From Leptospira interrogans (GTDB lineage Bacteria > Spirochaetota > Leptospiria > Leptospirales > Leptospiraceae): a DNA stretch of 32,633 nucleotides. Both the position numbers and the translations under genes were made by a program. Positions within the stretch are counted from its first letter, which is position 1; each line of letters begins with the position of its first letter. The notes beneath the pieces are model-generated. The model did not search any database. It saw nothing but the letters and a program-made list of their open reading frames with translations, and was not told the DNA's origin. The stretch is from NCBI RefSeq assembly GCF_900156205.1, contig NZ_FTNA01000026.1:25429-58061 (forward strand). Direction: 5' to 3'. This document shows positions 1 to 19,311 of this stretch, piece after piece.

Positions 1-155
1 GAACTTTGCAGTAGTTCCCACATTTCAAATAGAATCTTGAACTTTGCAGTAGTTCCTACATTTCAAAAGAGAATCTCGAACTTTACAGTAGTTCCTACAT
101 TTCAAAAGAGAATCTCGAACTTTACAGTAGTTCCTACATTTCAAAAGAGAATCTT
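1..155. repeat. 39-bp tandem repeat array (about 4 units)
   Basis: Four head-to-tail units begin at about 1, 39, 78 and 117. Each has the core GCAGTAGTTCCYACATTTCA followed by AAAGAGAATCT and then GAACTTT. Units 2-4 are almost identical; unit 1 is slightly diverged. The array is cut by the window start and may be longer. It lies downstream of glyS and encodes nothing visible. The same core recurs in three other arrays in the window with different periods. Confidence 0.9.
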
Positions 156-175
156 AATTGTAAGACCTAATACAG

Positions 176-199
176 AAAAATTGTAGGAGCTATTACAAT

Positions 200-201
<2 letters not shown>
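176..201 (-). terminator. Candidate terminator of glyS
   Basis: Read on the minus strand, the glyS stop codon sits in a hairpin with an 8-bp stem AAATTGTA / TACAATTT and an 8-nt loop, followed by a run of T. The stem is AT-rich and therefore weak, but position and T-tract fit an intrinsic terminator. Confidence 0.5.
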
Positions 202-1594
<1,393 letters not shown>

Positions 1595-1658
1595 GAGCCC
1601 AGGATTCTGTTCGGGACTGCGGAATAAAGTATTTTAATTCTGAACCGTAAAGGATTTC

Positions 1659-3379
<1,721 letters not shown>

Positions 3380-3383
<4 letters not shown>

Positions 3384-4128
3384 GTTTCGATGTTGCGTTA
3401 CTCGGCTTTCTTTCTGTTCTTCCTTGGGGATTTTTTTTGATTTTACTTTTTCCCGGAAAAAATACTCCACAAAGAATTTTGCTCATTCTATTGGCGCTTT
3501 TTTTAGGTTACTTATCTACGGAGATCGTTTTAAAATTACATCCTATCTTTTGGCCGGACGTAAAAATTCCAAAAAGAAGTGGGCATATACTTACCCAGAC
3601 GGCGCATATCGCGTTCATCCAAGCAGGGATGATGGAAGAATTTTGCAAAGGGATTTTGATCCTTGCGTCAGGATTACTTTTTGCATTTGATTGGAAGACT
3701 TATACGTTCAAAAAAGAAATGGTTTTAATCGGAGGATTTGTAGCCTTAGGATTTGCGGGAATTGAAAACGCCAATTATATTTTTTCCGCAAAAGAAGAGG
3801 ATCGAATTTCTATGTTTGTAGGAAGAACGATACGATCTTCAAACGCGCACTTTCTAATCAATTTATGTTTTGCTTTGGTGTTTGTAAAATCCAATCAAAA
3901 GGAAACTAAAGAAAGACCTCTCGCGTTATTTTTGGCTTTTTTACTCGCCGTATCTCAACACGGGCTTTTCAACTTTTTTGTACTTCCTCAGTCTAGATTT
4001 GGGTCTTGGCTTTCTATGGCTCTTTTTGTTGGAATCTGGGTTTGGATCGTAAAAGATTTTCGTACTTTCATACTTGAAAATGAAAACTTAAATGACGCGC
4101 CGGTGGATGCGGAAATTCTGGACGAGTC

Positions 4129-4132
<4 letters not shown>
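3380..4132 (+). CDS. PrsW-family intramembrane metalloprotease
   Basis: A 250-residue, highly hydrophobic protein with the PrsW signature: a Glu-Glu pair (E86, E87) in GMMEEFCKG, the GFAGIEN segment, H157 in SNAHFLINL and H194 in SQHGLFNFF. In PrsW proteases of this CPBP-like superfamily, Glu and His residues of this kind coordinate the metal inside the membrane, and known members cleave anti-sigma factors or process membrane proteins. The substrate here is unknown. A strong GGAGG precedes the ATG, which overlaps the previous stop codon. The gene overlaps prmA by 4 nt at its 3' end. Coupling to the TonB-like protein upstream makes that protein a candidate partner or substrate (inference). Confidence 0.88.
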
Positions 4133-5034
<902 letters not shown>

Positions 5035-5035
5035 A

Positions 5036-6022
<987 letters not shown>

Positions 6023-6105
6023 TCTTTTAACTTGCCGTTTTTCTAATGTAATATGAGTGAATGGAGCTATGGTGGTTGATCGGGTTTTTAGCTCTAGTCA
6101 AGTTA

Positions 6106-6210
6106 ATAGAGTTGTTGAAAAATTTTATAGTAGATATTAGTAAAACTGTTTCCAGTGTCCATTTCAATACAACGAAAATAGATAGAGAATTAATTTTTCA
6201 ACAACTTTAT
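6106..6210. mobile_element. Small inverted-repeat element, family B (about 105 bp)
   Basis: It starts ATAGAGTTGTTGAAAAATT and ends AATTTTTCAACAACTTTAT, so the two ends are nearly perfect inverted repeats of about 19 bp. There is no coding capacity. Similar elements occur at 12957-13064 and 16401-16493, and a lone left end lies at about 22813. Size, ends and dispersion suggest a MITE-like non-autonomous element. No transposase with these ends is in the window. Confidence 0.7.
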
Positions 6211-6220
6211 TATTATTTTA

Positions 6221-6527
<307 letters not shown>

Positions 6528-6586
6528 TATTTTACATTTGTATATGCAATTTTTGTAATTTCCCTGATTTGACGCTAAAACGCAAC

Positions 6587-6752
6587 TTACTACTTGAACG
6601 TATGAAAATAATATGATTCTTAAGCCTATTTCAAAACTTAAGATGCAGTATTTCACACAAAAAAGCCAACGATTTCAAGTTAGATATAATTTTTTGAGAA
6701 TTTCTGCGTCTTTGTAAAATTACCATTCATTTTCTGATGCGTCCGAGTAGTC
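6587..6752. mobile_element. Small inverted-repeat element, family D (about 166 bp)
   Basis: The left end TTACTACTTGAACGTATGAA is inverted relative to the right end TTCTGATGCGTCCGAGTAGT. The same ends delimit 19658-19831, and a lone left end is at about 19960. Interiors of the copies are not clearly alike. It is non-coding. From 6753 to 7108 there is only AT-rich DNA plus one copy of the TGTGGGAACTCTCACA motif at about 6879. Confidence 0.55.
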
Positions 6753-7108
6753 ACATTGTGATCTCTATAAAGTAGTGTTGTTGGATTTGGAGAGCGTTTT
6801 GCTGAATTTTTCAAAATCTAAGAGTTCCTTTCTATTTTAAAAACCGCCAAAGCTTATAAAATGTAGAGAAACATATTCTGTGGGAACTCTCACATCTTCT
6901 TAGAAATTTGTCTTATCTTTATAGTATTTTTTGACAAAGGTAATTTCTTGGTTTTATAAAAATTGGTAGGGCGATAATTTTCAGAGATCTTTTATTAAAT
7001 TGATTTTATTGAATATAATAAAATAATTATATTATTATGTATATCGATTGTGTTTTAAGATTTGACTTAAGTCTGTGGGTATATACGAAGAAAATTCAAA
7101 ATCTGAAT

Positions 7109-7480
7109 TTAATGACAGGGGTATCCTGCTTCCACTTTTACCAATCTTTCGTTTCGAAATCTAAAATAAAAACCGCAGTCAGGACGTCCTGAATGCGGAC
7201 AACTCGGAATTACAGAAACTTGATATTGTATATTCTTCTTTTTTGAAGAACTACTTTTAGTACATTCGAGCGAATTATCTCGATTACATTTTTTAATAAA
7301 CTCTGAAATGGCCATTCCTTTTGGGAAATCTTCTCTAAGTTTGAGTAAATTAGAATATTCGCAAGATTCAGTAATGTGATAATCATTTTTCAGCTCCATA
7401 CTGGAGCAATATCCATACCAAATTAGGTTTGTGAGTATAAAACCGAAAAATAAAAAGATGTAGAAAGTGGATTTTTTCAT
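7109..7480 (-). CDS. Small exported hypothetical protein
   Basis: I do not recognise the family. The 123-residue product starts MKKSTFYIFLFFGFILTNLIWYG, a good signal peptide or membrane anchor. The mature part is rich in Cys (C43-type ESCEYS, KKCNRD, LECTKS, PSCPHS, PDCGF, YPCH), which fits a disulfide-bonded periplasmic or surface protein. The predicted C-terminal strand FYFRFRNERLVKVEAGYPC looks like a beta hairpin. It stands alone between repeat-rich intergenic regions. It could be a true small gene or lineage-specific; the signal peptide and normal codon pattern favour a real gene. Confidence 0.6.
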   Translation of the reverse strand: MKKSTFYIFLFFGFILTNLIWYGYCSSMELKNDYHITESCEYSNLLKLREDFPKGMAISEFIKKCNRDNSLECTKSSSSKKKNIQYQVSVIPSCPHSGRPDCGFYFRFRNERLVKVEAGYPCH

Positions 7481-7559
7481 TTAGATTTGTTCTTAAAAAC
7501 GTGGATTTGGTAAGATGATTTTTGTTTTTTGGACCTAAAGTTAGTTCTATGCAAAAATG

Positions 7560-7795
7560 TTCTGTGGGAACTCATACCGAGTTGAATTACGAAAAGATGA
7601 GAATTTAAAAATTTGTAAAGATGAAATCTGTAGGAACTCCCACAAATCTGGTTGTAACAAGTTTGATTTTGAAAGTGTGGGAACTCCCACAAATTTGATT
7701 TGCAAGTTTAATTTTGAAATCTGTGGGAACTACTGCAAACCTGGTTGTAACAGTTCGATTTTGAAAGTGTGGGAACTACTGCAAATCGCGATTTT
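7560..7795. repeat. 46-bp tandem array of TGTGGGAACT units
   Basis: TGTGGGAACT-type cores start at about 7563, 7629, 7676, 7722 and 7768; the last four are spaced 46-47 bp. Each is followed by CCCACAAAT or ACTGCAAAY and then an AGTTTGATTTTGAAA-like spacer. Two of the cores form the near-palindrome GTGGGAACTCCCAC. The array is in the opposite orientation to those at 1-155, 25400 and 28001. The remaining DNA to 8096 is non-coding, with one short dispersed repeat at 7893-7925. Confidence 0.85.
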
Positions 7796-7892
7796 GCAGT
7801 TAAACTTTCCATATTTAAAATTTCCTGTCCAAGGGGTTTTGGTTCATTATATTTAAATATTTTGTTTTTTCAAGTGTTCCGACAAGAGTGAG

Positions 7893-7925
7893 ATTTTTTA
7901 CTTGCAAAAAGTATAATTTTCTGAT
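7893..7925. repeat. Dispersed short repeat (with 31111-31141)
   Basis: The segment TTTTTACTTGCAAAAAGTAT plus the following AATTTTCT recurs with few changes at 31111-31141, in the same orientation. Both copies lie in intergenic DNA. Function unknown. Confidence 0.6.
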
Positions 7926-8096
7926 GGAGAAAAATTTTCCGAACCTTACCGCCTCCACCCAAAAATAGGGAAAATTCAACACAACGCTCTCTATCTATGA
8001 ATTACAGAGTAGGTCGACACCAAGAGATATCAGCGTGAAAATTGTTTCTCCATAAAAATTGTCGAACTTATGTTAAATAGATCGTTGCCTGAAAAA

Positions 8097-8681
8097 TTAT
8101 CTTGCTTCTACTTCTATTTTCTCGTCCTTTTCCTCTTCCGTTAAGATAGGACTATCTAATTTATCTAAAAGACTTTGAAGCAGAAAAAAATACGGGTTTA
8201 CTTTTGAGGCGATTTCTTTTCCGTAAAGTTGTGTATAAGTGTTGATCAGGGATTGATTTTCTTCTGTATTTTTAGAATATGAATTTTCAGCTAACGCCTC
8301 CCATAGAACTTCACCTTTGGAACATTTCAACACTTTGCCGATAGCACTTAGTTCTACTTTATCGGAAGTTTGTTTTTCACGGATTTTTAATTGAAAAATT
8401 GCCTGAACTTTTTTATCGGAACTGCCGCAGATTCCATTTCCGGAGCGAAAGGGATATATGATAAATTCTTTATGATGAGAAAGATAATTTTCCGTGATTT
8501 TTGCGGCTAATTGTTTTTCCGGATTGCCCACCTCACTTTCCGAAGGAACGGATACTACTATACGTTTGAACGTGTTTAGGTCTTTTTCCCAAGTTGGACC
8601 TGTTTTTACGTATTTAACGGTACAATTCATAGTTATAAAGATGATAGAAAAAAATAGTAAAGAATATTTTAATATTCTAAT
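8097..8681 (-). CDS. Small lipoprotein, third gene of the MlaC/RND operon
   Basis: This product has a lipoprotein signal: RILKYSLLFFSIIFITMNC, with a lipobox-like TMNC just before the Cys. The mature part is about 175 residues, ends in a very acidic tail (EEEKDEKIEVEAR), and shows no family I recognise; segments such as FKRIVVSVPSESEVG and KVQAIFQLKI suggest an alpha/beta envelope protein. The start is unusual. An ATG exists at 8777, but it overlaps the permease gene by 89 bp and adds 32 Lys/Arg-rich residues that merely mirror that gene's Lys-rich tail in another frame. An ATT at 8681, preceded by TAAGG, gives a perfect 19-residue lipoprotein signal. I give the short form; the long form (226 aa, to 8777) remains possible. 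Confidence 0.7.
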   Translation of the reverse strand: MRILKYSLLFFSIIFITMNCTVKYVKTGPTWEKDLNTFKRIVVSVPSESEVGNPEKQLAAKITENYLSHHKEFIIYPFRSGNGICGSSDKKVQAIFQLKIREKQTSDKVELSAIGKVLKCSKGEVLWEALAENSYSKNTEENQSLINTYTQLYGKEIASKVNPYFFLLQSLLDKLDSPILTEEEKDEKIEVEAR

Positions 8682-8688
8682 GTAGCCC

Positions 8689-11643
<2,955 letters not shown>

Positions 11644-11649
11644 TTCGGT

Positions 11650-12261
<612 letters not shown>

Positions 12262-13896
12262 AATTGGTGCCTTTATAGATTGAAGTTTGTGTCTTAAGGA
12301 ATTCATACAATCTTTCGGATCAGTAAGAGGAAGTCAACGGAATAAAATTCCTCAAAGTAAAAGAGTAGTTTTTCTTTTGGCGTGATAAGATCCGTCTATT
12401 TCAATTTAAGTTAGGAGTCATCTTTGTAAGTCTTTCTAAAAATGTAGATTTAAATTCTAGGATAGTATCGTTTTTTACTTATTTGTTTTTTGGAACCTTT
12501 ATCAATGAATTTTGAATTTGATTTTATACGATGGTTTATCCGTTTTGATTTTATAAAATTTACTTTTTTTAAAAGTAGAATGAGTGGTTGTTGTCTTTCG
12601 AACCGTAACGATAAATTGAAGTTATACTAAGTGAAGTGCGCCTACTATCTTGATTCGTTGCTATATAATAGTATCTATGGGCTTAAAAATATCTTGGAAT
12701 AATCGTCTTTGAATTCCAAACAAAAAGTGTAGTTCCCACAATTTTTAAAGTTTAACTGGTAAACCCAAGATTTGTGAGAGTTTCCACATCTATTTTTTTA
12801 AGAAAAGCTGACTTAAGATAAAACATTTCTTACATCGAATCTACGTTAAGCTTCTCAAAAATACTTTATTTTTACTTAAAATGCCAGCTTCAATCATTCT
12901 AAAATATTTTTGAAATAGCTTCTACTCATCTCCATCCAATTGAATATTCAGATGTTTATTAGAATTGTTAAAAAATTCCATAGTGGGGTTTAGCAAAACT
13001 GCTTCAATCGGCCGTTTTCATAAAATAGAAATAAAATAGGGTATTCATTTTTTAACAACTCTATGATTGAAGTGTAAACTATTGGATTGGTTTTTTATTT
13101 TATAGTTATAAGTAATATTCTTTCGGTGTATTTCTGTGTGAGTTTCCGCATTTTCAGGTTTTGAGATATACTCTATAGTTTAGTAAAATCCAGCATTCAT
13201 TTTTATACATCTTTGTGTAGAGTTATTTCTTTTTAAAGAAAGAATTAAATGTTTTGTATTTTCCTTTTGAAAGATATTTAAATTTGTATAAAAAATAAAT
13301 TTAGTATATTTAAATATATTACTATTTTTAAATATTTATATGAACTATTTCTGGCTTTTGTGGAAGTGTATGTTCCGTTTAGTCGATTTAATTGTCTCTG
13401 GTTTTTGTCAAAAACTGCCATCCTAATATTAAAAGATTGGATATTCATTTGTTTAAATATAAGTAATACGACGATTGTGTGTAAAAGTCTGATTCTATTA
13501 ATCTCTATAAATTGAGCGCTTTTGATTTTAGACAAAATGGTGCTTTTTGGGTTTGAGGGCCGTTTAATGTGGAAGTTGTTGCGAAAATTGAACTACATTT
13601 AAGCTGCTTGAAAATTCGTAAGTTGCCAAAGAGCCTGTTTTGTGGAAATTATTCCGTAATATTATAAATTACTAAATAATGGTCGTATGGGATTTTTTGA
13701 GATTTTTGGGCGGGCTCTTATTTTAAAACAAAATACTTGTTATATAACTTTCAATAAGATGATTCTTTTTATTGTTCTATTGAAAGATTCAGATTTGAAC
13801 GAATTGGTTCTGAAGCCTCTATAAAGTTCAAAAAAGGATGATTGTTTAGCCAAGTTTTCACATGGAGTCTTGTTTTGTGATTTCTATCAAATCAAT
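12262..13896. other. Long AT-rich intergenic region before the VM genes
   Basis: About 1.6 kb without a supportable gene. It contains single copies of the GTAGTTCCCACA motif (about 12731) and of a related GTGAGAGTTTCCACA motif (about 12774), one family B element (12957-13064), and degenerate motif-like pieces at about 13568 and 13638. Numerous stops occur in all frames. An 85-codon open frame at 13278-13535 (minus) has no signal, ribosome site or family match and is not called. Confidence 0.6.
12957..13064. mobile_element. Small inverted-repeat element, family B (about 108 bp)
   Basis: The left end AGAATTGTTAAAAAATTCC and right end CATTTTTTAACAACTCTAT are inverted copies of each other and match the ends of 6106-6210 and 16401-16493. 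The interior shares the AGTAAAACTG/AGCAAAACTG segment with the 6106 copy. Non-coding. Confidence 0.65.
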
Positions 13897-14385
13897 AACT
13901 CTAATTTATAAAGACTTACTTTTAGTATTGCTCTACTTGGGTAATTGATTTTTGTATATAATAGATTACTAAAGTTCCAATGTATATTTATGGAAATTTA
14001 TATCGAATTAATTTTTTTATTTGATGTCTATCTGGTTGTACATAACGTTTGCATAGTTAATAATTATTAATTTATTATTATTAGAATATTCTAAATAATA
14101 GAAAATTTATTATTAATAACCAAAAAACAATAAAATATAAAAAGTGACGTTGTGTGTCTTCTGTTTAATTAAGGAGATCCGACTGCTACTTGAACTATAG
14201 AATAGAGTGATAGAGTTTTATCTCTGGAGGGAGGTTCTTCTTAAAATTTATTCTATAGAGATTGGTAGAGTAATACGTATTCAATAACTAGTTCGAACAG
14301 AATTTGTTAGGAATATCGCGTTTGTCCTAATGTGTTTATAGTTGCATACAACGTCTCAATTTTTCAAAAGAATGGAGGATATAAA
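13897..14385 (+). promoter_or_regulatory. Conserved leader/promoter region of VM gene 1
   Basis: This whole segment is homologous to 16776-17253 upstream of VM gene 2. Shared blocks include AACTCTAATTTATAAAGACT, a candidate -10 TATAAT at 13957-13962, an AT-rich hairpin centred on TTAGAATATTCTAA (14081-14094), ATAGAGTTTTATCTCT, and TAACTAGTTCGAACAGAATT close to the gene. If transcription starts just after 13962, the 5' UTR would be over 400 nt. The promoter call is weak because no good -35 is seen; conservation of the segment is directly visible. Confidence 0.55.
14056..14120 (+). promoter_or_regulatory. AT-rich hairpin in the VM gene 1 leader
   Basis: A 14-bp perfect palindrome TTAGAATATTCTAA (14081-14094) is flanked by arms GTTAATAATTATTAA and TTATTATTAATAAC that can pair with small bulges, extending the fold to about 65 nt. 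The matching element before gene 2 (16950-17009) keeps the palindrome exactly but uses different, still complementary arms. It could act as an RNA structure, a protein-binding palindrome, or both. Confidence 0.5.
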
Positions 14386-16269
14386 ATGGGTCGTTGGATC
14401 GTCCTAAGGGTATCTTTGTTAGTCTTGATTGGAATTGGTTTCGAATATGGAATTAACCATACATCAATAAATGCTTCATCAAAGAGTGATTACTCGATAG
14501 CTCAGAAACCTGCAGATCAACCAAAAGATAAGTCAATTCAAGTTGTTATGCATGGCGGAAGTAATTATTGTTACTCTCCTGTCTTTACTAAAGGTGAAGG
14601 TTATATTTGGATTGACTATTGTAGTGATAATACTGCTAAAGCAAGATACGATGTGTTTCAAAGAATTTCGTATAACATCAATAATACGTGGTTATGTATT
14701 ACTGCTCCGGAGACAGTAGTTAAAGGGGAAGAAACCTGGAACTATGTAAACCTCAGGCCTTGTACTATCAATGATCCTCTGCAAAGATGGATCGTAAAAG
14801 ATAATTCCTTTTGGACTGCAAATGGACGTTATCGTTTAAAAGATACAAATTGGTATGGTTATATTTCTAGAAATTCTGGTGATAGATACGACCATACCTT
14901 AAATTCTTCCATGGACGATTGGATTAAAACAGTAGCTATTCCCGGTAACATCAGCATTCAAACTTCTATCGCTTGGGATTTGCAAACTACTGAGGGAAAT
15001 GAACGTTATTTTATTCGCTGGGGAAGTTCGAATAAAAATACAACTCCTCTGTACTACAATCCTGAAAGTGGACATATTGCACAGTATGATCCTTCAAGTG
15101 GTCTTCTTAATTGTATGTATTCTAAGATGACAGATAAATATGATTGGAATTGGGTTAAATGGGGAAAATGTAGTGATGCACCTATTAAAAAAGATAATCC
15201 AGCTTTTTGGAATGTATTTTTTGAAACCGACAAAGAAGGGGCGATCACAGACTACAAAGGTAATGTGCTGAGAGTTACCAGATATGGACTCAATTGGGGG
15301 GTTGCCTATACAGTCAAACCTTCTTATTTAGAAAAGGACACTACTCATAGTCCCACTTCTTTGTTTGTTATTGATAAAGATTTACTGGATTGGACACGTT
15401 ATACGTATTCTAATCTTGGTAAAACAGATCAGTATTGTCCAGCTGGTAATAAAGAAAGTCTTGTACGGAAACGAGTCAAAAGGAACTTGAACTTACCTTC
15501 TGACTTTCAATTAACCAGGGAGTGGATTCAAAGGCTTTATGAGATAGCTAGATCGAGTATATCTCGTGCTATTCCATGCCGTGGGGTATGCGGTGTTTGT
15601 ATGCTTCATAGTTACCAAATGATAGCAGAGTTATTAGAATATCATTCTCGAGGACCTCTTACAGGCGGAGGATATTTCTTTGATACTGCTCCTAATAGAG
15701 ATCCTTTTATTTCGTTTAATCAACGTTATCCGCAATTGAATGCATTGCTTACAAATGTACCTAGTTACGCTAATAGGCCCGGATTCGGATCTACTCTGGT
15801 TATGTTGCCTCAGTATGAGTGGACGTCTTCTGACACAATCACTACTCGGTCTGGTAGATTATTACATGCTAGATCTCTTATCAATTCTCCTCCTGGAAGC
15901 ATTTGGTTGGGATTATTGAGGGGAAGAGATGCGGACGGATCTACTTGGGGGCACGCCGTTCCCATTCTGAGAACTTCTCAAGGAATAGTGGTAATTCCAA
16001 CAAATTCGCCTACGATGTCGTTGAATACCTACATTCGATCTTTAGCGCCTACTATGGATCCGAACGAGGTAATCAATAGATTAGAAAATGGAAGTACTCT
16101 GACGGAACTTACAACCATACAGCCGGTAAGGATTTACGATATTCCTTTTAGTCTCACTGTTTCTACTAGGGATTGTACTGGAGATGGGGATGGTAGAAGG
16201 GGTTCAGGAAGATATCCAACTAGTTCATTGATAAATCAGTGTTCGGGAGGTAGATGTATTTTGCAGTAA
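14386..16269 (+). CDS. Virulence-modifying (VM) protein, PF07598/DUF1561, copy 1
   Basis: A 627-residue secreted protein of the Leptospira PF07598 family. The start is the ATG at 14386, preceded by GGAGG; the frame is open 18 codons further up to a GTG with no ribosome site. A signal peptide covers about 1-30. Residues ~50-190 and ~210-340 look like ricin-B-type lectin domains: paired Cys, and Q-x-W-like LQRWIV followed by [12 protein letters not shown]. The C-terminal domain (~370-627) has C402-G-V-C405-M-L-H-S, later G-H523-A-V-P-I and N540, an arrangement like papain-type Cys-His-Asn residues. From memory of the literature, members are host-cell cytotoxins that bind glycans and enter the nucleus, with DNase activity reported. 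It ends SGGRCILQ. It is one of a tandem pair. Confidence 0.93.
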   Translation: MGRWIVLRVSLLVLIGIGFEYGINHTSINASSKSDYSIAQKPADQPKDKSIQVVMHGGSNYCYSPVFTKGEGYIWIDYCSDNTAKARYDVFQRISYNINNTWLCITAPETVVKGEETWNYVNLRPCTINDPLQRWIVKDNSFWTANGRYRLKDTNWYGYISRNSGDRYDHTLNSSMDDWIKTVAIPGNISIQTSIAWDLQTTEGNERYFIRWGSSNKNTTPLYYNPESGHIAQYDPSSGLLNCMYSKMTDKYDWNWVKWGKCSDAPIKKDNPAFWNVFFETDKEGAITDYKGNVLRVTRYGLNWGVAYTVKPSYLEKDTTHSPTSLFVIDKDLLDWTRYTYSNLGKTDQYCPAGNKESLVRKRVKRNLNLPSDFQLTREWIQRLYEIARSSISRAIPCRGVCGVCMLHSYQMIAELLEYHSRGPLTGGGYFFDTAPNRDPFISFNQRYPQLNALLTNVPSYANRPGFGSTLVMLPQYEWTSSDTITTRSGRLLHARSLINSPPGSIWLGLLRGRDADGSTWGHAVPILRTSQGIVVIPTNSPTMSLNTYIRSLAPTMDPNEVINRLENGSTLTELTTIQPVRIYDIPFSLTVSTRDCTGDGDGRRGSGRYPTSSLINQCSGGRCILQ

Positions 16270-16320
16270 GTCAGTAAAGGAAGAAAAACAATCTTTCTGG
16301 ATGTCTTAACAAAAAGAGTT

Positions 16321-16378
16321 GTTGGCGTAGATTACAATTTTATGAATATAAATCTACGTCAACGCTGCAAAAAATCTT
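16321..16378 (+). terminator. Terminator-like hairpin after VM gene 1
   Basis: GTTGGCGTAGATT pairs with AATCTACGTCAAC (one G-T wobble) over an 18-nt loop, followed by GCTGCAAAAAATCTTTTT. The same structure follows VM gene 2, where the wobble position is a normal A-T pair, so pairing is kept. Confidence 0.65.
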
Positions 16379-16400
16379 TTTCACAAGTAAACTTTTATAA

Positions 16401-16493
16401 ATAGAGTTGTTGAAAAAATTCATATTTACAAACGGTTTTATCCATTTGTTTTAATCAAAAAAACAAAATAAAATTAATTTTAATCAACTCTAT
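16401..16493. mobile_element. Small inverted-repeat element, family B (93 bp)
   Basis: It begins ATAGAGTTGTTGAAAAAATT and ends TTTTAATCAACTCTAT, inverted copies of each other. It sits between the VM gene 1 terminator and flank; the same point in VM copy 2 is occupied by about 1 kb of other repeat elements. Confidence 0.7.
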
Positions 16494-16775
16494 TGAATTA
16501 TTTGAATAACTATTATATTCAAAAAGTAAATACACGTTAGTTTTGTTTTTAGATTTGAGAAGAATTTGAAACAATAGATCTGTTTGTTTGAGTTTTTCTG
16601 AAGTAAAACTGGATTTGGAAGTTCTAAATTTTCTAAATTAATAATTGGTGCGGTAGTGTACTTTTAAAAAATATGTCTGCTTCTTTTTTTTATTCTGAAA
16701 AGTTGCTCGAATCAATTGATCGTAGTGAATTGTTGAATCAAATTTCTGTATGAAATCTCTGCTTTGTGATCTAAC

Positions 16776-17253
16776 AACTCTAATTTATAAAGACTTACTT
16801 TTAGTATTTTTTTCTTTAATTCACTGCTTGAGTAATTGAATTTTGTATATAAAAGATTACTAAAGTTCTAATGTGTTTCTATTAAACTTATGTCGAATTA
16901 ATTTTTTATTTGATGTTTAATTAAGCAAGCATAACGTGTCCTTAAAAATAGTTTTTAATTTCTTTTTATTAGAATATTCTAAATAATAGAAGATTTCTTA
17001 TTAAAAATCCTAAAAGAATGATAAAAGCTAAAAATGACGTCGCATGCTTCTATTCAATTGAGACGATCATCCGGCCCTACTTAGGGCTATAGAGTTTTAT
17101 CTCTAAAGTTAGGCTCGTCTTTAAATTGATTCTGTGAAGATGACACGTGCAGAATAACTAGTTCGAACAGAATTTGTTAAGAATGTCGTGTTTGTCCTAT
17201 ATGTTTTATGGTTGTGTGACGACGTCTTAATTTTCGAAAGAATGGAGACAAAA
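16776..17253 (+). promoter_or_regulatory. Conserved leader/promoter region of VM gene 2
   Basis: Homologous throughout to 13897-14385. A candidate -10 TATAAA at 16848-16853 replaces TATAAT of copy 1. The palindrome TTAGAATATTCTAA is at 16969-16982, the ATAGAGTTTTATCTCT block at about 17090, and TAACTAGTTCGAACAGAATT at about 17156. The homology runs without a break into the gene. Confidence 0.55.
16950..17009 (+). promoter_or_regulatory. AT-rich hairpin in the VM gene 2 leader
   Basis: The palindrome at 16969-16982 is flanked by arms GTTTTTAAT and ATTAAAAATC. These differ from the arms in copy 1 but remain complementary to each other, which suggests the fold itself is maintained. Confidence 0.5.
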
Positions 17254-19179
<1,926 letters not shown>

Positions 19180-19231
19180 GCCAATGATGAATGGAGAAGA
19201 ACAAATTCTCTGTATGTCATAACAAAAGAAC

Positions 19232-19294
19232 CGTTGACGTAGATAATCATTTTATAAATAAAAAATCTGCGTCAACGCTACAAAAAAATCTTTT
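19232..19294 (+). terminator. Terminator-like hairpin after VM gene 2
   Basis: CGTTGACGTAGAT pairs with ATCTGCGTCAACG over a 20-nt AT-rich loop, followed by CAAAAAAATCTTTTTT. It is equivalent to the hairpin at 16321. Confidence 0.65.
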
Positions 19295-19311
19295 TTGCAA
19301 ATAAACTTTTT

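Larger units (their letters stand above)
16270..16775. other. VM gene 1 downstream flank
   Basis: It holds the terminator-like hairpin (16321-16363), a family B element (16401-16493), and from about 16523 to 16740 a stretch homologous to 20401-20590 downstream of VM gene 2 (shared AAAGTAAATACACGTTAG-type block, then TAGATC and CTTTTAAAA blocks). No gene is seen. Confidence 0.6.

Noticed and set aside
7557..7856. Open frame of 99 codons on the plus strand
   Set aside because: It lies across the 46-bp tandem array; its peptide repeats (Cys/Asn/Lys-rich) simply reflect the DNA repeat, and there is no ribosome site or signal.
13278..13535. Open frame of 85 codons on the minus strand
   Set aside because: AT-rich DNA, no ribosome site, no signal peptide, no recognisable family; composition fits non-coding sequence.
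14332..14385. GTG start 18 codons upstream of VM gene 1 (and the equivalent at 17188 for gene 2)
   Set aside because: No ribosome site, the two extensions do not match each other in protein sequence, and the ATG with GGAGG/GGAG gives a proper signal peptide in both.
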